Origin: Anseranas semipalmata
Lineage: Eukaryota > Chordata > Aves > Anseriformes > Anseranatidae
NCBI GenBank assembly: GCA_013399115.1
Contig: VXAA01003394.1
Coordinates: 165,101-229,100, forward strand
Reading direction: 5' to 3'
Length of the DNA stretch: 64,000 nucleotides
Part shown: positions 48,001-61,805 of the stretch, one piece after another
Layout of the letters: every line of letters begins with the position of its first letter
Numbering within the stretch: the stretch's first letter is position 1
Made by a program: the position numbers and the translations under genes
Notes under the pieces: generated by a model
The model's input: only the letters and a program-made list of their open reading frames with translations
Told to the model about the DNA's origin: nothing
The model's database searches: none

Positions 48001-51000
48001 TGGCTTCCACTACTATTTTTTTATTAACTTGACAAACTTGAGCAGTTTTCTGTGTCAATCACCAATTTAGCTGTTTTTATGGCATGGAGAGTAAATGGAT
48101 ATATAAGCTTTCACCAGTCTATAGAGTGTTTTCACTTTAAAAAACAAGTTATTTTATTTAAAAAATTATGTTTTAGTTTGCCTAGGACCCCAATTGTTAA
48201 AAATAATAAATGTAAAACTAAAACCTTCTGAAAGCTATTACCTTTATCATGAACATCAAAACCAACCAAAACAGGCAGGAATGTCAGTGTAACATAATAA
48301 AGTTGCTCGGGGGGGTTGTATTGTCAAACTGAAGTTTTGTAGTTGCTTTGTCATAAACCAAGGAAAACTGGTAAAGTCATTTCAGTAGCAGCTTAGACCA
48401 TGCAGGATCTAACCATAACAGCTCCCAGCAAGCACATTTTAGGTACGCCAAAATCATAAAGTTTGAAAGTGCCAAGAGCACAGTAGCTACGCTTGTAAAA
48501 CCAACATTTCCAGCTTAACTGACAGGGCAAAGTTGCTTCAGGGCCCAAGGCTGTCACAGTCTCTGCAGTCCATGTTTTTTTATTCAGGACAAGTCTCTGT
48601 TTTATCTGCCAGTCTATCCTCAGCTTTTGCTGATGGGCTGTCCCTCTTGCAAAGTTCCCGTGTAATTCTGAATTCCATTTTTCCTTGGAAGTCCAAATAG
48701 CAGCAGAATCTTAAGGTGTAAAGTCTAGTTTACTTTCTCAGTCCAATTATCCTGACTTTATTTTATGAAGGTACAGTTCATAACGCAGACAGCCTGTCTC
48801 TTTCTTGTCCTTTTTTTTTTTATGCAGGACAAAATGGAACACATTTCTCTCTGTTCCTTGACATTTTATGATTATATTTTATTATTATTAATGTCAGGTA
48901 CTGAATATTCACCCCTGCTGCTAATTCACATATCCTCCAGACTGGTACATTGAAACATCTCAGACAGCCCTGTCTCTCTGTCCTCTCTTTTAGTGCACTT
49001 CCTTCAGACTTGAATCTTGCCCTCAGCCCCCTTTTCAAATTCTTATATGGAATTTCTAGACTACCGTACCTTGACTCACAAACATGAAATCTCAGCTGAT
49101 GTAGCAGAATGTGGTCTTCCTCTTGAGATTTTGAGAATAGTTGCTAATATGGGTGACTGGCCTGCCTTCTTAAATCAGAGAACTGCTTACCCTTAGCAAG
49201 AGTAATATTGCCTAAGAGAAAGGGCTCTGAAGTCACTGAAGGATACAGACACATTTATCTCATCCTAAATTCTGTCTGCTCTCTGATAATGGATACACAG
49301 GCATCTTGCTTCCTGAAATGCACCAATAAAATCTGCTTTTGGCCAATCTGTTCTCCATAAGCATTCCTGTTCTCACTCTTAACACTGCCTGTTCAGTTAT
49401 ATAACAACACTCTGACTTTATGGTTCAACGTGTTGGCAACAGGAGCCTTGTAGCTGGCAGCTGAATTTTCCCAGCTAACTGCAAGGTCACTTTCTCTTAG
49501 TGAGACCCTTGGCTGCAGGGAGCTTTCTCGACCGAGAAGTTACAGCCACAGCAAGTAAATGAGGATTCACCAGCTTATCCTTCACAGAGCAGTTCTGTTG
49601 CTGGCAGTGGGGATATTGCCCAGCCAGAAACCTAGGGAGGCAGCAGCTCCATATTCTGTATTTGTGTCTCTGAATGTTTCAACCACTTGACATTGTCCAC
49701 TTACAGCTCAGCACATACCCTTTCTCTTATACTCCTTAGCCCCTCTACTGCCCTAGTTGGAAGTGAGACCACCTGTGTGTAATTGTTTTTAAAAATACCT
49801 GTATATTTCCCTATATATTGGCCGGAGGACTGGAGATCAGTAAAGAAGCCCCTGATGGATGTAATGGTTTGCTTCCTCCATAGCAGATTGATTGTGTCAA
49901 TTTAACAAAGTTTCTCTGTACCCAGTAAAGAATAGAGAAGAAATTGTAGGTGAAACTGGTGCAAGCTGAGGTAGTGAAGAACTATTCTGTGTTACACAGC
50001 AGCTGCCAAGAACATATCAGAGACATTTCAGCAGTCAGGGAGCTGTAATGCTCCATCCATGTGATAACTGTTGGACCGTGACCTTAACAAGAAGACTGAG
50101 GAACTAGAGATTCCCACACACAGCAGGTGTATCACCTGGCGATTTCCAGGTGAGCTGGTCTGAGTCTAGAGGAAGGGGGTATTTTTTTCCATCACTAAAA
50201 ATGTCATATATTGTTATTTCTTCACCATTAGCAAAATAAATAATAAGGCACCAACAGACTGTGAAACATAGAGGCTTCAAGGGAATTCCATTATTTCCTA
50301 TCATCATATTTTACTTCCAGTTACTTTGAGCTGATGCCCATGCAGATGAATATTAATGACAATGTTTAGTAAAGATGCAGAGCTACCATTTAAAAGAAAG
50401 GATCTTAAAGAAGACAAACCATTTCAGATATGGAATGCATTGTAAATCATTGACAGATATCACAAAGTTTTAATACTTTCCATGGATGTCAGCTTTGGGA
50501 GTACAAGAATGTGATGCCTGGGTCAATAAATCTGATCGTCTGTAATAACAAGCAAAATTTTTCTGCTGAGGAACTTTTAAATAACAGCAGTCACTGGTAT
50601 GTTACACTAAAAGTAAGATTATAATTTAAATCTCATTTAGAAATGTAAATCTGCATATTTTTATGAGGTCACACAGAGACTCCAAAAAGCAACAACTGAA
50701 ATTAAATATTCATTGGAAGTCCTATAACCTTCTTACAGGGTGTACACAGATTTCTGTTTTATAATCTGTTAGAAGCTAAACTACAAATCTTCAAAGGATA
50801 AATAACATCCTTATGAGGGAATCTCATCATATACTCAAGTGTCATTTAAGCTACCACAGTTTATTAAGCTTGTAAATAAACAAGTTCAGTTGTGAATAAA
50901 AATGTTTATTTACAAATATAAAATAATCTCTTCAAAACAAGCTTCTTAGTCATCAACATTTCCTGTGAAATCTATGTAAGTTATTTTTTGTATTCACTTA

Positions 51001-51225
51001 TTCTCAGACAAACAGAAAATTATTTTCAGTTCACGGTAATCAGCCTGATTAGCCTCACCTTCTTATTCAGGCAGACTCCTAAAATCTAGACCTTAAAGTG
51101 AATATATTAACAGCTTCCTACTTTGTAAAATAATGTTATCTTTTAGCATATAAAAGCCTAGGTACAATGCATTCTTATTCTTCTTTTGGTTGCTACATGG
51201 GCTGCTGTAAGATTTATCAAAACTA

Positions 51226-51261
51226 TTTTTGTTGTTGTTGTTGTTGTTGTTGTTTTTTTTT
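51226..51261. repeat. (GTT)n microsatellite with T run
   Basis: Seven GTT units flanked by T runs. It encodes the Asn run of a minus-strand frame (51093-51278) that is not a gene. Confidence 0.9.
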
Positions 51262-53856
51262 AATTCTGCAAATCCCAAAACTAGAATTGTGATCTCCCTG
51301 GTGACAAAAAAGAAATATGTGTTTTTATTTCAAGACAGCTGACTGGTCTTATTTCTTTCAATGTAAAACTCAACTCTGGACAGTCAACAAACAGTTGTCA
51401 TCCTGCAGAAGTATTTAAAGCTAGCCTAATTCCTCCTCTCTGAGGTTTACCTCAGTCGTGTAGATATAAATACTGAGCATCTGCACTAGAATTATACATC
51501 AGGACAGCTACTTAAAATTTTCAGTAAAAATCAGCCTCAAAATACTATTGTTTTCAGCCAAGATAGTCTATAATCCTTTGAGTGTACCTCATTTGCAATG
51601 AACTAGAGAAGGCATCTGAATCTGGCTTTAAACAAAAAACTTAGGTGTGCACTCTGTAAATCAATATTACAGCCATGATTTTCTGAATGGATCTTGAGCC
51701 ACCCAGGTGAGAGAAGAGAAAGTGAAAGGAGAAAGACTTGGAAAGGAGAAGTACCAAGGAAAGGAGGCCATTTGCAGGTCCTACAGCCATTGTTCTGCCT
51801 CAGCACAAAAATCTGCATTGAAATTGAGAGCTGCAGTGGGTTAACATGCACAGTCAGGAGGTCTTGGGGGCCCTAGGAGAGTGGGAAAGCCAAAGCAGTC
51901 TTTTTTAAAGCCTGGTCCCAGGCAGCTTCAGTTCATTTCAGTCGAAGAGGAGTATTGACTTTCTTTTTCTTTTCCTCTCTTTCTTTATTTTTTAAGCCCT
52001 GGGGGGCATTGTAACCCCCAGCCTCTCTACTTTGTCTTGCCCTTGCTGCAGACTGAGAGCTGGTATGATCTATTGTTAATGTTTGAATGGATTTCTGTTT
52101 GTGGTGGGATACCAAATGTAGGCTTGGTGAGCCACACAAAATAAATAATGGACAGGAAAGCTTGTTTTACAGGCTGAAGTGCAGTGGGGTGGGGAGTAAG
52201 GGTTAGTGAAGGAGGGGCTGGAAAGGTAGTTGGTTAAGATTTATTTGGCAGACATGTACAACTATCCTGTTTGAATTGTATTTGAATTAATTAACTTCAT
52301 CTGTGTAAACTGGGTCAGTATCCTGTAATTTCCTAAGGGTATGGCTGTATCAGGAAACTGAGTAGTCAGCAGAGCTGGTTGAATAGTTAAAATAACTGAT
52401 TTACAAATATTTCCAGGAATAAAACCACTGAGTTTTGTTTCTTATGATTTATAGGGCAATATAGGAAAATTTATCTTACCTGAAAAATGTCCTTTCTGTA
52501 AGAGGGGAAGTCCGCAGCTCCTTGGTTTTTGCTCTCATACTTTCTGCTCTCCAGAGGCAGAGCCAGGCTGGTCAAATGAGGCCATACATCAGCAAGTCCC
52601 ACAGCTTTCCAGTGCAGCTTCATAGAATGGAGCCCTTTACAGCTTAATCCACAGCTAAGCTTGTAGAGAAAAGAGAGAGAGATTCACATACACAACTTCT
52701 GCTGCAGAACGCTTTAAACTTCCTTGGCAACTGCTGTTATATTCCATAGCATCTCTCAAAGATATGTATAGGTAAGAGAGACAGAGAGAGCATTCACAAT
52801 GAATATGTAAGGCAGCATGCAACTATATGCCTCACTGAACTCCACTTCTTGTGCCAGCTGGGCAGAGGAGGTCTTCAAGTTTTCTTGCCAGAAAGCGTGT
52901 ACAAGCTTCCTCCCAGGAAAGACTACTCATTTACTATACCCGTTAGGTGTCAGGGAATGTAAGAAAGGAGTGAATGCAAGAAGTATTGCAGAAGTAAGAA
53001 GTATCATTGCCCTTCCTTAAAGAAAAAATTATATATATATCATTTTGAAAACATTATGTCTAATGTGTTGCTTCCTCCAGATAATGGCAGGATCCAAGGA
53101 GGTTTGCCTGTATAATTTTGAGAACTTAAGAAAAGAATAATAAAAATCTTCATACACTTGTGTATGTTGGAAAAGAGATGCCTAGCCTGAAGGTCTCCAT
53201 GAATAATAAAGAATAAGCACAAATATTTGAAAAAGAGATTGTTGGAGCTTTTTAAATCTCTTTGGCAAAGTATTCACTTAGCCATCTAATAACTGGAGCT
53301 TTACTGGCAAGATGTTATTTTAATTTATAATTAATGATTATGACTACAAATTATCATGATGACAGATTTTTGAATATTTCATTTACTTTTTTTTTTTATA
53401 TAGATATTTTGATATCAAAGGTTTCTTAAGGACTTGTAGAGGACTTTTTTTTTTCAATTTTTGTGGGTTTTGTGTGTTTCATATGTGGCTAAATAGAACA
53501 TGAAAAAAAAAAATCTTCTTTCAACCATCACTGCTTCTCCTAGGTAAGACTACAACCTTAAAGCACATTCATCAGTGAAGTGCTCATAAGGCCAACAGCC
53601 TTCAAAAATGAAAATTAATCAGCGTTTCTGAAAGGAAAAAGAAAAAAGATAAAAATATGCTTAGTTGACAGGTTTAATTTCTAGGTAGGAATTGTTTTCA
53701 TTAGTACAGGTTTGAGAAATTTTTTATCTGGTTGTGAGAACAGCTCTACAGGTTTACAAAGCCGATAGTGGTCTAGGAAGTGAGCTCATTTATTGCCTGT
53801 GGTAAATAAAAATGATGTCTTTTTATTTCTGAATTTATCGGTATTGCTAGATAAAT

Positions 53857-53871
53857 GAGAGAGAGAGAGAA
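53857..53871. repeat. (GA)n short microsatellite
   Basis: Seven GA units in unique sequence. Too short to be of note except as a marker. Confidence 0.8.
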
Positions 53872-56264
53872 GATCTTTGAACATGTCTGTTTGCTGACTA
53901 TTTTCTCAAGGTTGCAAAATGTGTTCTGAACCCATCTGGATAGCCTGTTTTATTTCCTCCTTTCATATCATCTCAATTTTTTTCTGGCTAAGAGTAAAAT
54001 TTTGTGGATTACAAAACCAAGAAGAAATTTTGAGTGAATCTTGCCTCTCAAAGGAGTTACAATATGCAATGAGTACTTTCCTTCATCTTACGCCATCTTA
54101 CTTTCTTCACGGACTCCAGACACAAAGACAAAATGAAGGGCCTTGAAAATTAATTTTGAAGATGAATGACCAGAAGTTTCCCTAGTTTTTTTCCAGCAAA
54201 TCAAAGCTATATCAACAACAAGCTCTATGGCCTTGCAGATTGCAGATGCAGACACAGATGTAGAGGTCTCTGAACTACTTCTGAAATTGGAAGCAGCCCA
54301 GTCACATCAACATGACATCCTATCATAATTAACTAATGGCAATATGGCTGCCACAACCCAATCTAATATTTTGCACTGGTCTGTGCTCTGTAGATGTATC
54401 ATATTTTGCCAAGCTTTTTGGCTATCTCTGCATGCCACTGCAGTGCATATACTAATGACAATTATGTTGTACAGAGATGCATGAAAAGTATGTGTAAAAA
54501 CGCACACACAAAAAAATAAAAACATGCAGTACAAATCTTGGTTGAGAATATGATGTTGTTTCGCTACATTCCCCTAAAATACATTTCTCCAATGTATTTC
54601 ACTGCAGGTTCTCAGGACCAGTAGTGTTATAAGAAGCAGTGTGGGCAATGACATTTAACTGAGTAAGAATTCATAGTTAAATTTTCAGACTTAAGCCTTA
54701 ACTTACTTCCTGTCTCTTTTCCTATGGTTCTGTGATATTTAGTGGTGAGGGACCAGCACAACAAAACATCTCTATAACAGGTCGACAGTAACCTGTATGT
54801 ATTTCTATTGATTTCAGTGAGATTGTTGTCAGGTTTAAAACTGTTCTCTTGTGTTGACCACATTAACACATAACACTGTATTTTAAGCAATAATGATAAT
54901 AAATGTAGAAATTAATTAAGAAATCTGGCTGAGATATTTGTAGTTGGCAAAGGAGCATAAAGGATCCTAGAAAACTTCCTAGTAGGAAGTTGTAGAGCTC
55001 AGTTTTGACAAAGAAGAATTTTGGTACTCTAAATAAAAAAAAGAAAGAAGCTTTTTAATATGTTAACTTGTTGGTCTAAAATAGTATTGAATTATAAGGG
55101 TTATAGTTTGATAAGATACTTGTGAGGTTTAAGCTGTGCTGACATCAGAGATGTTGATATCATATTTATACAATTCTCGTGACCTTAATGATGCTGACAA
55201 AAAATATAATGCATGTGCATGTTCATTGAAGTTAAATGACAGAATAAAGGGCACTAAATGCTTTGTGAACACATGATTCTAATAGTAGTAACATATATAT
55301 ATGTATGAATGTCCCCAGAACTAAGGCATAAATGGCAGATTTAAGAGAAAGATTTCTTTGGAGCATCTTTGGCAACTGTTCACCACTTTATTCTACCAGA
55401 CCAAGCAGGTGTGGGCATGAAAGGGTTAAAAGCTGTTTTTTTTTACAGTGTCTGTAAGAAGGCTTCTTTAATCTTGCCGTGAAAAAGTGTGCCAGTGCTG
55501 CCTTCTGCTTACCTAACACCACTATTTGAAATAATTTCAGAGGAATAACTGTTTGTTTTAATTTTATTCGTTGTGTGACATTCTTGTTCACAAACTGATG
55601 GGAAACAAGAAAACATGAATGTTAGTAAAAGTGCAAAATATTATTTTCTGCTTTGCAACATTGTACTGCAGTTTTACTGAATATTCAAAAATAAAGAAAA
55701 AGAAAATATCCTTTCAATGTAAAGCTAGGATATTGTTTACAGTAGCATCAAATGGGACCTGTATATACAATGACAACAAATCCATTAAAAAACAAACAAA
55801 CAAACATTTTTTTCAATGCTTCCAAATGCTGGGTCCAGCAGCTACAATACTAGCTACTAATTACCCTGCAAGCCTCATATCCTGCAGGCTCTGCTGGGAT
55901 GCAGAGTTTATCTCAGGACCAGTCAAATAGATATTATGGTCATAAATACCGTATTTTAATAGGCAGTCTTTGTTACAAAAAGTTAAAAATGATTTTGGTT
56001 TCTGGGATCCCACTGTGTTTACTTAAGGAGCATTTGAGTTCCAGAACAGCCTGCACTGTTTGGTATAACGATTTACACATTTCCAAAGAGCTTTAAGCTT
56101 CTTTTCCATACTGTAGGGTAATGCAGATCAGACAGCCCACTTCCTCCATAGCAAAGGGGCTTTTGTTTGTTAACCTGTTCTGTGTTCCTTAGGCACTTCT
56201 TGTGGAGGAAAAGAAATGCTGTGCAAGTCAATTTGCTCAATTGACTGAAGTACAGCTTCCTTTC

Positions 56265-56590
56265 AAGGAGGAGCGGAGGGGCAGGCGCTGATCTCTGCTC
56301 TCTGGTGACAGCGACAGGACCCGAGGGAATGGAGTCAAGCTGCGACAGGGGAGGGTCAGGCTGGGTGTTAGGACAAGGTTCTTCACCGAGAGGGTGGTCG
56401 GGCACTGGAACAGGCTCCCCAGGGCAGCAGTCATGGCACTGAGCCTGCCGGAGTTCAAGAAGTGTTTGGACAACACTCTCAGACACATGGTCTGATTTTT
56501 GGGTGGTCCTGTGTGGAGCCAGGAGTTGGACTCAGTGATCCTTTTGGGTCCCTTCCAACTCAGATATTCTATGATTCTATGATTCTATGA
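56265..56590 (+). mobile_element. CR1 retrotransposon 3' fragment
   Basis: This is the last ~325 bases of a CR1 element in sense orientation. It includes the decayed C-terminus of ORF2 (GACAGGACCCGAGGGAATGG, TTCTTCACCGAGAGGGTGGT, CACTGGAACAGGCTCCCCAG, TTCAAGAAGTGTTTGGACAA), then GTTGGACTCAGTGATCCTTT, GGGTCCCTTCCAACTCAGAT and three ATTCTATG tail units. Stops interrupt the coding remnant. The 3' untranslated sequence differs from both the 37381 element and the 8693 tails, so it belongs to a different CR1 subfamily. Minus-strand frames over it are antisense shadows. Confidence 0.92.
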
Positions 56591-58364
56591 AGTATGCACA
56601 CAGACTTAGGCACACAAGCAGAGTTACATAAGATGTTGAGACTTTTGTTTCTAAGCATCATGGCTGATTCTCTTGAAAAGCTATTCCTTATGAATATTTC
56701 AGGTATGGAAGTTCTTCCAAATTATTTTTCTTCTCGCTCCGTATGTACAAGAAAATTAAGTGCTCTATGTTAAAAACCTAATGTTTAAATATATTTATGG
56801 ATAGCAATTATTAACTTTCTTAACTTTATGCAAAAATTTATCAGTTTCATCCATAGCATAAGGTATTTCCCATGTCCTGCTGGGGAATTGCTAGGCATAC
56901 TGTCTTTTAACTTTTCAATGGTCTTTCCACAATTACTGTGCAGCTCTCCTTGCATGTTCCCTATTTTTAACTTCCCCATATCCCCTCCAAATAAGAGCAA
57001 GGGTGAAAGTAACAGAATAGAAAGGAAGTGAGCATTTCTTTCCAGAATAAGATGGAGCTGATAGACTGCTTCAGAATAATGAAAAATACTGGTTTTCTGG
57101 AGTTTACCAAAATCTTCCTTAATAGAAGAAAAGGTGAGAGAAGACAGGAGCAGGATGTATTCAGAGAAGAGGCACTCCAAAATAGAAAGATAGTTTTAAA
57201 TAATTTAAATTTAAATAAGTTTAAATTTATGTGAAATAACAGACTAAGCAAAGGAGAAATCGTCAGCCTGAAATAGGTGGATAAAAGCAGGAAGTGTGAA
57301 GCAAAATATTTAATGAGGTAAAGAAAATGTAGAAGGAAGAGGTGACAATGAGAGACAGAGGACATCACCAGAGATGAATGTTTAATGCTGTTGCAGAGGT
57401 GATATTTAAAGCTAATGTATTCTCTAATACTCTCTAATTTAATTAATGTAGCCTATGACACCCCACAAGGTCTCCGAGGGAATGTTACATCTCCCAGCAG
57501 TAAGAAGTGGCTCAGGAGGAGAATAGCCTGGATGGAGACTCCTGGACAGAGCAGGAGTGGCTACCGTTTGACAGATGCCATATTACCCTCCAGGTCTGGT
57601 TTATGTAGTGGGAAGTGACTGTCTCTGCTCAAGCAGCTCCATGCAGAGGGCAGATCTGAAGCCTGGGCTTGGGCAGGCTGTGGCACTCCAGAAAGCACAC
57701 GAGGGACTGCCATGCTGGTAGAACAGAGAAAGGGATATTCATAAGAGAGGCAAAATATGGTGCTTTCAGGATGAAGCAAGCTCAGGCACAGATATGTGTG
57801 AAGAACTGATGAGGTCCTGGCTCTAGATGCCTTATACAGAACTCATGAGCTAGCATCGCTAATATGTCTGCACCAAGGAATGTGCTAGTGATTAAATGAG
57901 ACTCATGGAGGCTGCTTGAAATGGTGGGGGGACACTTACCAAAGCCTTTTGGCTTCTGATGAGCAAACCCAGTTTCCAGGTGACTTTCCTAAGGAGAGGA
58001 TTTTGTATGTGAACAACCAGACATTCCTGTTATTGCTGTTTGCTAAGGAACTCCTCAGCAGCTCAGCCTTCCAAATTTGAGAGTGAAGTTTGCAAAATCA
58101 CATGGCAGGAAGAAACCCATTTTCCATTCCTCAAACTAATTATCAGATATCTTTACAGGAATGTCTTAGGATATGCTGTTGAAAATTACTTTAGAATTAA
58201 ACTAAGCTAAACTGAGTTTCTGTAGTTTCTTTTAGAGTTACCATGTTGTTACCTTCTAGGCTACAATAAAACAATGCTGATCAGAGAGTTTTTTTCCCTA
58301 TTCTCAAAGCAGTGGGCTTTTGCAGTTTGCAAGGAACTCAAGACCTGTCCTGAGTTTGACAGCT
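56591..58364. other. Unique AT-rich non-coding DNA
   Basis: No gene is supported. Overlapping frames at 56785-57368 on both strands lack domains. An AT-only near-palindromic tract occurs at 57194-57230. The GC-richer patch at 57470-57720 is unidentified. Confidence 0.5.
57194..57230. repeat. AT-rich palindromic tract
   Basis: A nearly AT-only stretch with repeated TTTAAATT and its complement. It could form small cruciforms. This is low-complexity sequence with no evident function. Confidence 0.6.
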
Positions 58365-59158
58365 GTAATTTTATTTGCCAGTCTGGATGATGGTCTCAAA
58401 TCAAAATGCATATTATTTTGCAGATGATGCAGGAAGTATGGCAATAAATTAGTGGGCAAGGTTAGAATTAAAAATGATCTTGGTAAACTGGAGGAATGAC
58501 CTGAAAAAAATAGGATTTACTTCAATAAGAATAAATAGAGGATACCATGGTTAGACAGAAATAACCAGTGGTAACAATGTAGGGTGAGAAACAAATGGTT
58601 GGCTACTAGTCATACAGAAGATCTAGATATTATGGGGGGTTGTAAGTTAAATCTGTCTTGATTTACAAAAATTAAAAGATGAGTTCGTGGGACAGAAACA
58701 AGGATAACTACCAATAAATTTGAGGCAATCTTTCCTTTGTTTAGCTGGAGTATTGCATCCAGTTTCTGACAGTAGTCTTCAAAAAAGATGTGAACAAAGT
58801 GAAAGACTCTGCAATAGAACAATGATAATAATTGTCCAGTAATATAAGTATTAACACAATACTGAAGTAGGCTTGGGTAGGAATATGAGAAAAAGAGAAG
58901 AATAACCCAATCCCTATTACACATAGAGGGCAGAAACTTTTGGCTTAAATTAAAATAAGAAAAATCAGGCTACATATTTGAAACGCTTTCTGAAGGAAGG
59001 ATGGTGAGTAAACTCCTGGACTATTCGTAGTCCATGTCTTTGCCTCTGACTTCAGAAATCTTCAAGAACAAGCTGAACACATGAATCAAGAATGACAAGT
59101 ACAGTTGTTCTTGTCACAGGTCAGGAAAGGATTAGATCACTATCAAGATCTTTCCAAC
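58365..59158 (+). mobile_element. Ancient CR1 retrotransposon fragment
   Basis: A strongly eroded sense copy of CR1 ORF2 from the motif C region to near the 3' end. Recognisable positions are: CTGGATGATGG with TTTGCAGATGATGCAGG (58422-58434; the FADD/YADD catalytic segment at DNA level); a 'cttggtaaactggaggaatg' block at 58480; AGCTGGAGTATTGCATCCAG (58744-58763; the C-terminal L-E-Y-C-x-Q motif); 'aaagatgtgaacaaagtg'; 'cttcaagaacaagctgaaca' at 59060; and a final 'tcaagatctttccaac'. Stops and indels are frequent and no frame survives. It is older than the CR1 copies at 37381 and 56265. Confidence 0.7.
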
Positions 59159-59585
59159 ACTTTTTCTGTGACTTATTTGCTATAAAAAGAAGCTCTTCAT
59201 TAATCTTCTAATTAATGAATAAGAAAAACAGGTTAAATGTTGGCAGATTTACAGATTGATGTAATACAAAATCTTGTCTTAACAAGATTGTACTCCAAAA
59301 TTAATATTTATGAAATAGTTCAAGTAAGTTCTTTAAAGAGCAGTAAAAAAAAAAAAAAGAGCTTGCATTTTAACATCCATGTGGTTAGATTGTTCATATA
59401 AAATAATGATGATAACTTAGAGTAAATGGCCTTTCTAAAGCTCATTTTGTTTGCAGCTGTTTTGTTTTTTGTTATTTGATATCCATGTTGAGTCTTTCAA
59501 GAGAGCGACCACAGTTAAGTTACATCTTTCTGTATCAATTCCTTCCTTTTATTTTAAGTAAATCCTCTGCTTTTTTTCCTTTTAG

Positions 59586-59764
59586 GTCGTGCCACTCAGA
59601 CCACACAGCATAGTGACTCATCCAAATATAATGTCATCCTGCTGACAGAACTTGATAACCCTTCAGCATGTGTTTGGGTACAGAAAAAATTTCCTATGAA
59701 CTTAGAAACTATCATTCATCCAACTTTTGTGAAAAATAAATTAAAAAAAAAAAAAAAACTTTAA
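59586..59764 (+). other. Candidate terminal exon, unidentified
   Basis: A strong acceptor-like sequence (CTCTGCTTTTTTTCCTTTTAG) ends at 59585. In one phase, from 59588, a 58-codon frame reads RATQTTQHSDSSKYNVILLT and onward to TAA at 59762-59764. It passes AATAAA (59735-59740) and a run of 16 A (59743-59758) that encodes lysines. The AATAAA is only two bases before the A run, nearer than a normal cleavage site, so the A run is not clearly a poly-A tail. It could be the 3' exon of a gene or lncRNA, a retrocopy end or chance. No family was recognised. Confidence 0.2.
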
Positions 59765-61756
59765 AGGATATGAAGAACCCTAAAAGTGTGTGCTTATTTC
59801 TGGTGGAGACTGATGAAACCCTGAGAAACAGAGCAGTGCTTGAATTCAACAGCTGCACCTCTCCAGGAAATTATATTTACCTAAGATAGTTATGGGTTCC
59901 AGCAATTCTTGTTCTCACCAAATGAGCTTTAAGCCCATGATTTTAGTGAAATGGAAAAATATGGCTAGAGCAGTGGTAGCCAAAGAAAAATTTGAATATT
60001 GCTACAGAGACAGAAACTTGAAGAAATCAGGAACATCTGTCATATATGTGTGGGCATATACTACTGAGACTGCTCAAACAATGTCATATCTTCTCTCCAT
60101 TTACCCCAATCTTTACTTTGACAACTGTGTATCTATGTTTTACTTTAACCCTCCCTGTATTCTGTGTAAAGGCATCGGTGACACCAATTGAATATGTCTT
60201 TAGTAATGTGTATTATTACTGAAATCACAGAGGAAACAGAAGAATTGTAAAATTGCACTTCATATCAGAGGATTATGTGGAGATTGTAGAATTTGGGAAC
60301 ACAAAGAGCTGTAGGCTTTTCTGAATTCTTCATTGCCTGCTTTTGTGAAAAGTAGCTAACCTACTTTTTCTTCTTCTCTTCCTCTTCTTCAGCATTCAAA
60401 AAATAAAAATCTAATGATTGGGACAGGTCAGTGCATACATAAAAACTTGTTGGCTGAGCCTTAGTCTGCATGAGAAAGATGAAAAGATGGCTGGAAGGGA
60501 AATTAACCAATGTATATAGTAAGGAAATTATTCACAATTCAAGGAACAGATGTGGTTTTGCTCTTTTCTGTTATAGTTTAAATGGGGAGATTTGGTTTGA
60601 TACCTGAGTTGCAATTATATAGTGAGTTTTTTTCTAATTATTTTTATATCACCCACATTCTCTAAAAATTTATGCATCTTTGTGACTGTACCCATCATCT
60701 GTAGACTTTGCCTCTCCAAGGTTAGGTTACTCTAACAACCTCTGCATGATTTAAATCCATCTGGAAACTAAAGATAGTGTAAAATCTGGCTGCCTCAAAC
60801 CTGGCTGCTCTTCTAAGAAAGTGTTATGTCTTTATGAAATTTACTGCACTTTTGCCATATGATCTCCATTGCCTACCAGTAGACATTTGGGTGTTTTGAC
60901 CTTTTAAGCCCTAAATGACTGTGCAGCCGAGTCTAGACCCCTCTTGTGATATTCCTGAGCCAGCTGCAGCCAAGAGGCATGCTGGATTCCTTTTCATCTA
61001 CCAAAGAGTATCTTGGCAAAGTATGGGCTGTGATAGCTCTTTCAGACTGCAAGTGTGGTTGCCTATTTAGTCCTAACTTGCTCAGTGTCCTGAAATCTTT
61101 ACTGTTTGGGCCTTAATCTTCAAAAGATTGTGGTATTAAGCAGAAGAAAAAAATAAGATGATTAATGATTAGAAAGGGGTGTCTGTCTTAATCTTTTCTT
61201 TGATGGTTTTGTAATTGGGGACCAGATGGAATTGCTTCAGATTAAATGGTGCATCTTTTCTTAAGCAGAGAGAAAGATGTGATGTAAATGTGCAGCTCTC
61301 TTAATTTATATTTGGGCTTCTTCCATTCATGTTGCCTAAAATCCATGGGTATTGTATGCTTTTTCTCCAAACCCCTGTTTACTTGTCCACCTCTCCTTTC
61401 TCTGTCTACATCAGGCATTGGTTTAATAAACATATCTTCAAGGAACATGAGGCAGCCTGAAGATGGAGGACCTCTTCAACAGCTGAAATTGGCATGAGGA
61501 GGCTTGAGATAAGGCAAAAATATCCTCCAGCTGTTATGCACAAAGTATAGTGAAAATCAGTGAAAGCACAGTGAAGTTTAGATAAGTCGATTGCTGTGGT
61601 GAGGCTGCTAACCTTCAGATTGTTGATGCCTGTCTCTCTTCTGGAGAATCAAAGTCAGTAAGGCCAAAGTGAACCAGAAAGTTGACTCCTCCTGTCAGTG
61701 CTTCAGCTGGGAAAAGACAGGATTAGGAATCTGCAACTGGTTTCCTGAGTCATTCT

Positions 61757-61805
61757 ATTTTTTAGTTCTTTTTTTCTTTTCTTTTTCTTTTTTTTTTTTT
61801 TTTTT
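61757..61805. repeat. T-rich tract, (T)nC
   Basis: Runs of 5-20 T separated by single C. A low-complexity tract, possibly the antisense of an old A-rich tail, but no element body is recognised beside it. Confidence 0.85.

Larger units (their letters stand above)
42701..56264. other. Unique AT-rich non-coding DNA
   Basis: No gene is supported in 13.5 kb. Contents are simple repeats at 44978, 51226 and 53857, a GC-richer pyrimidine-rich patch at 47047-47370 with open frames on both strands, and a G7 run at 48309-48315. The minus frame at 46258-46572 (104 codons) has no recognised domain. It is most economically read as intergenic or intronic. Confidence 0.55.

Noticed and set aside
49960..49985. 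let-7-like text GAGGTAGT
   Set aside because: The match stops after eight bases, the seed context is wrong and there is no hairpin partner.
56073..56488. Minus-strand frames of 137 and 83 codons
   Set aside because: They lie mostly over the sense-oriented CR1 3' fragment and are antisense shadows with no domain of their own.
59743..59758. Run of 16 A as a processed-pseudogene tail
   Set aside because: No recognisable retrocopied gene lies upstream, and the AATAAA is only two bases away from the run.
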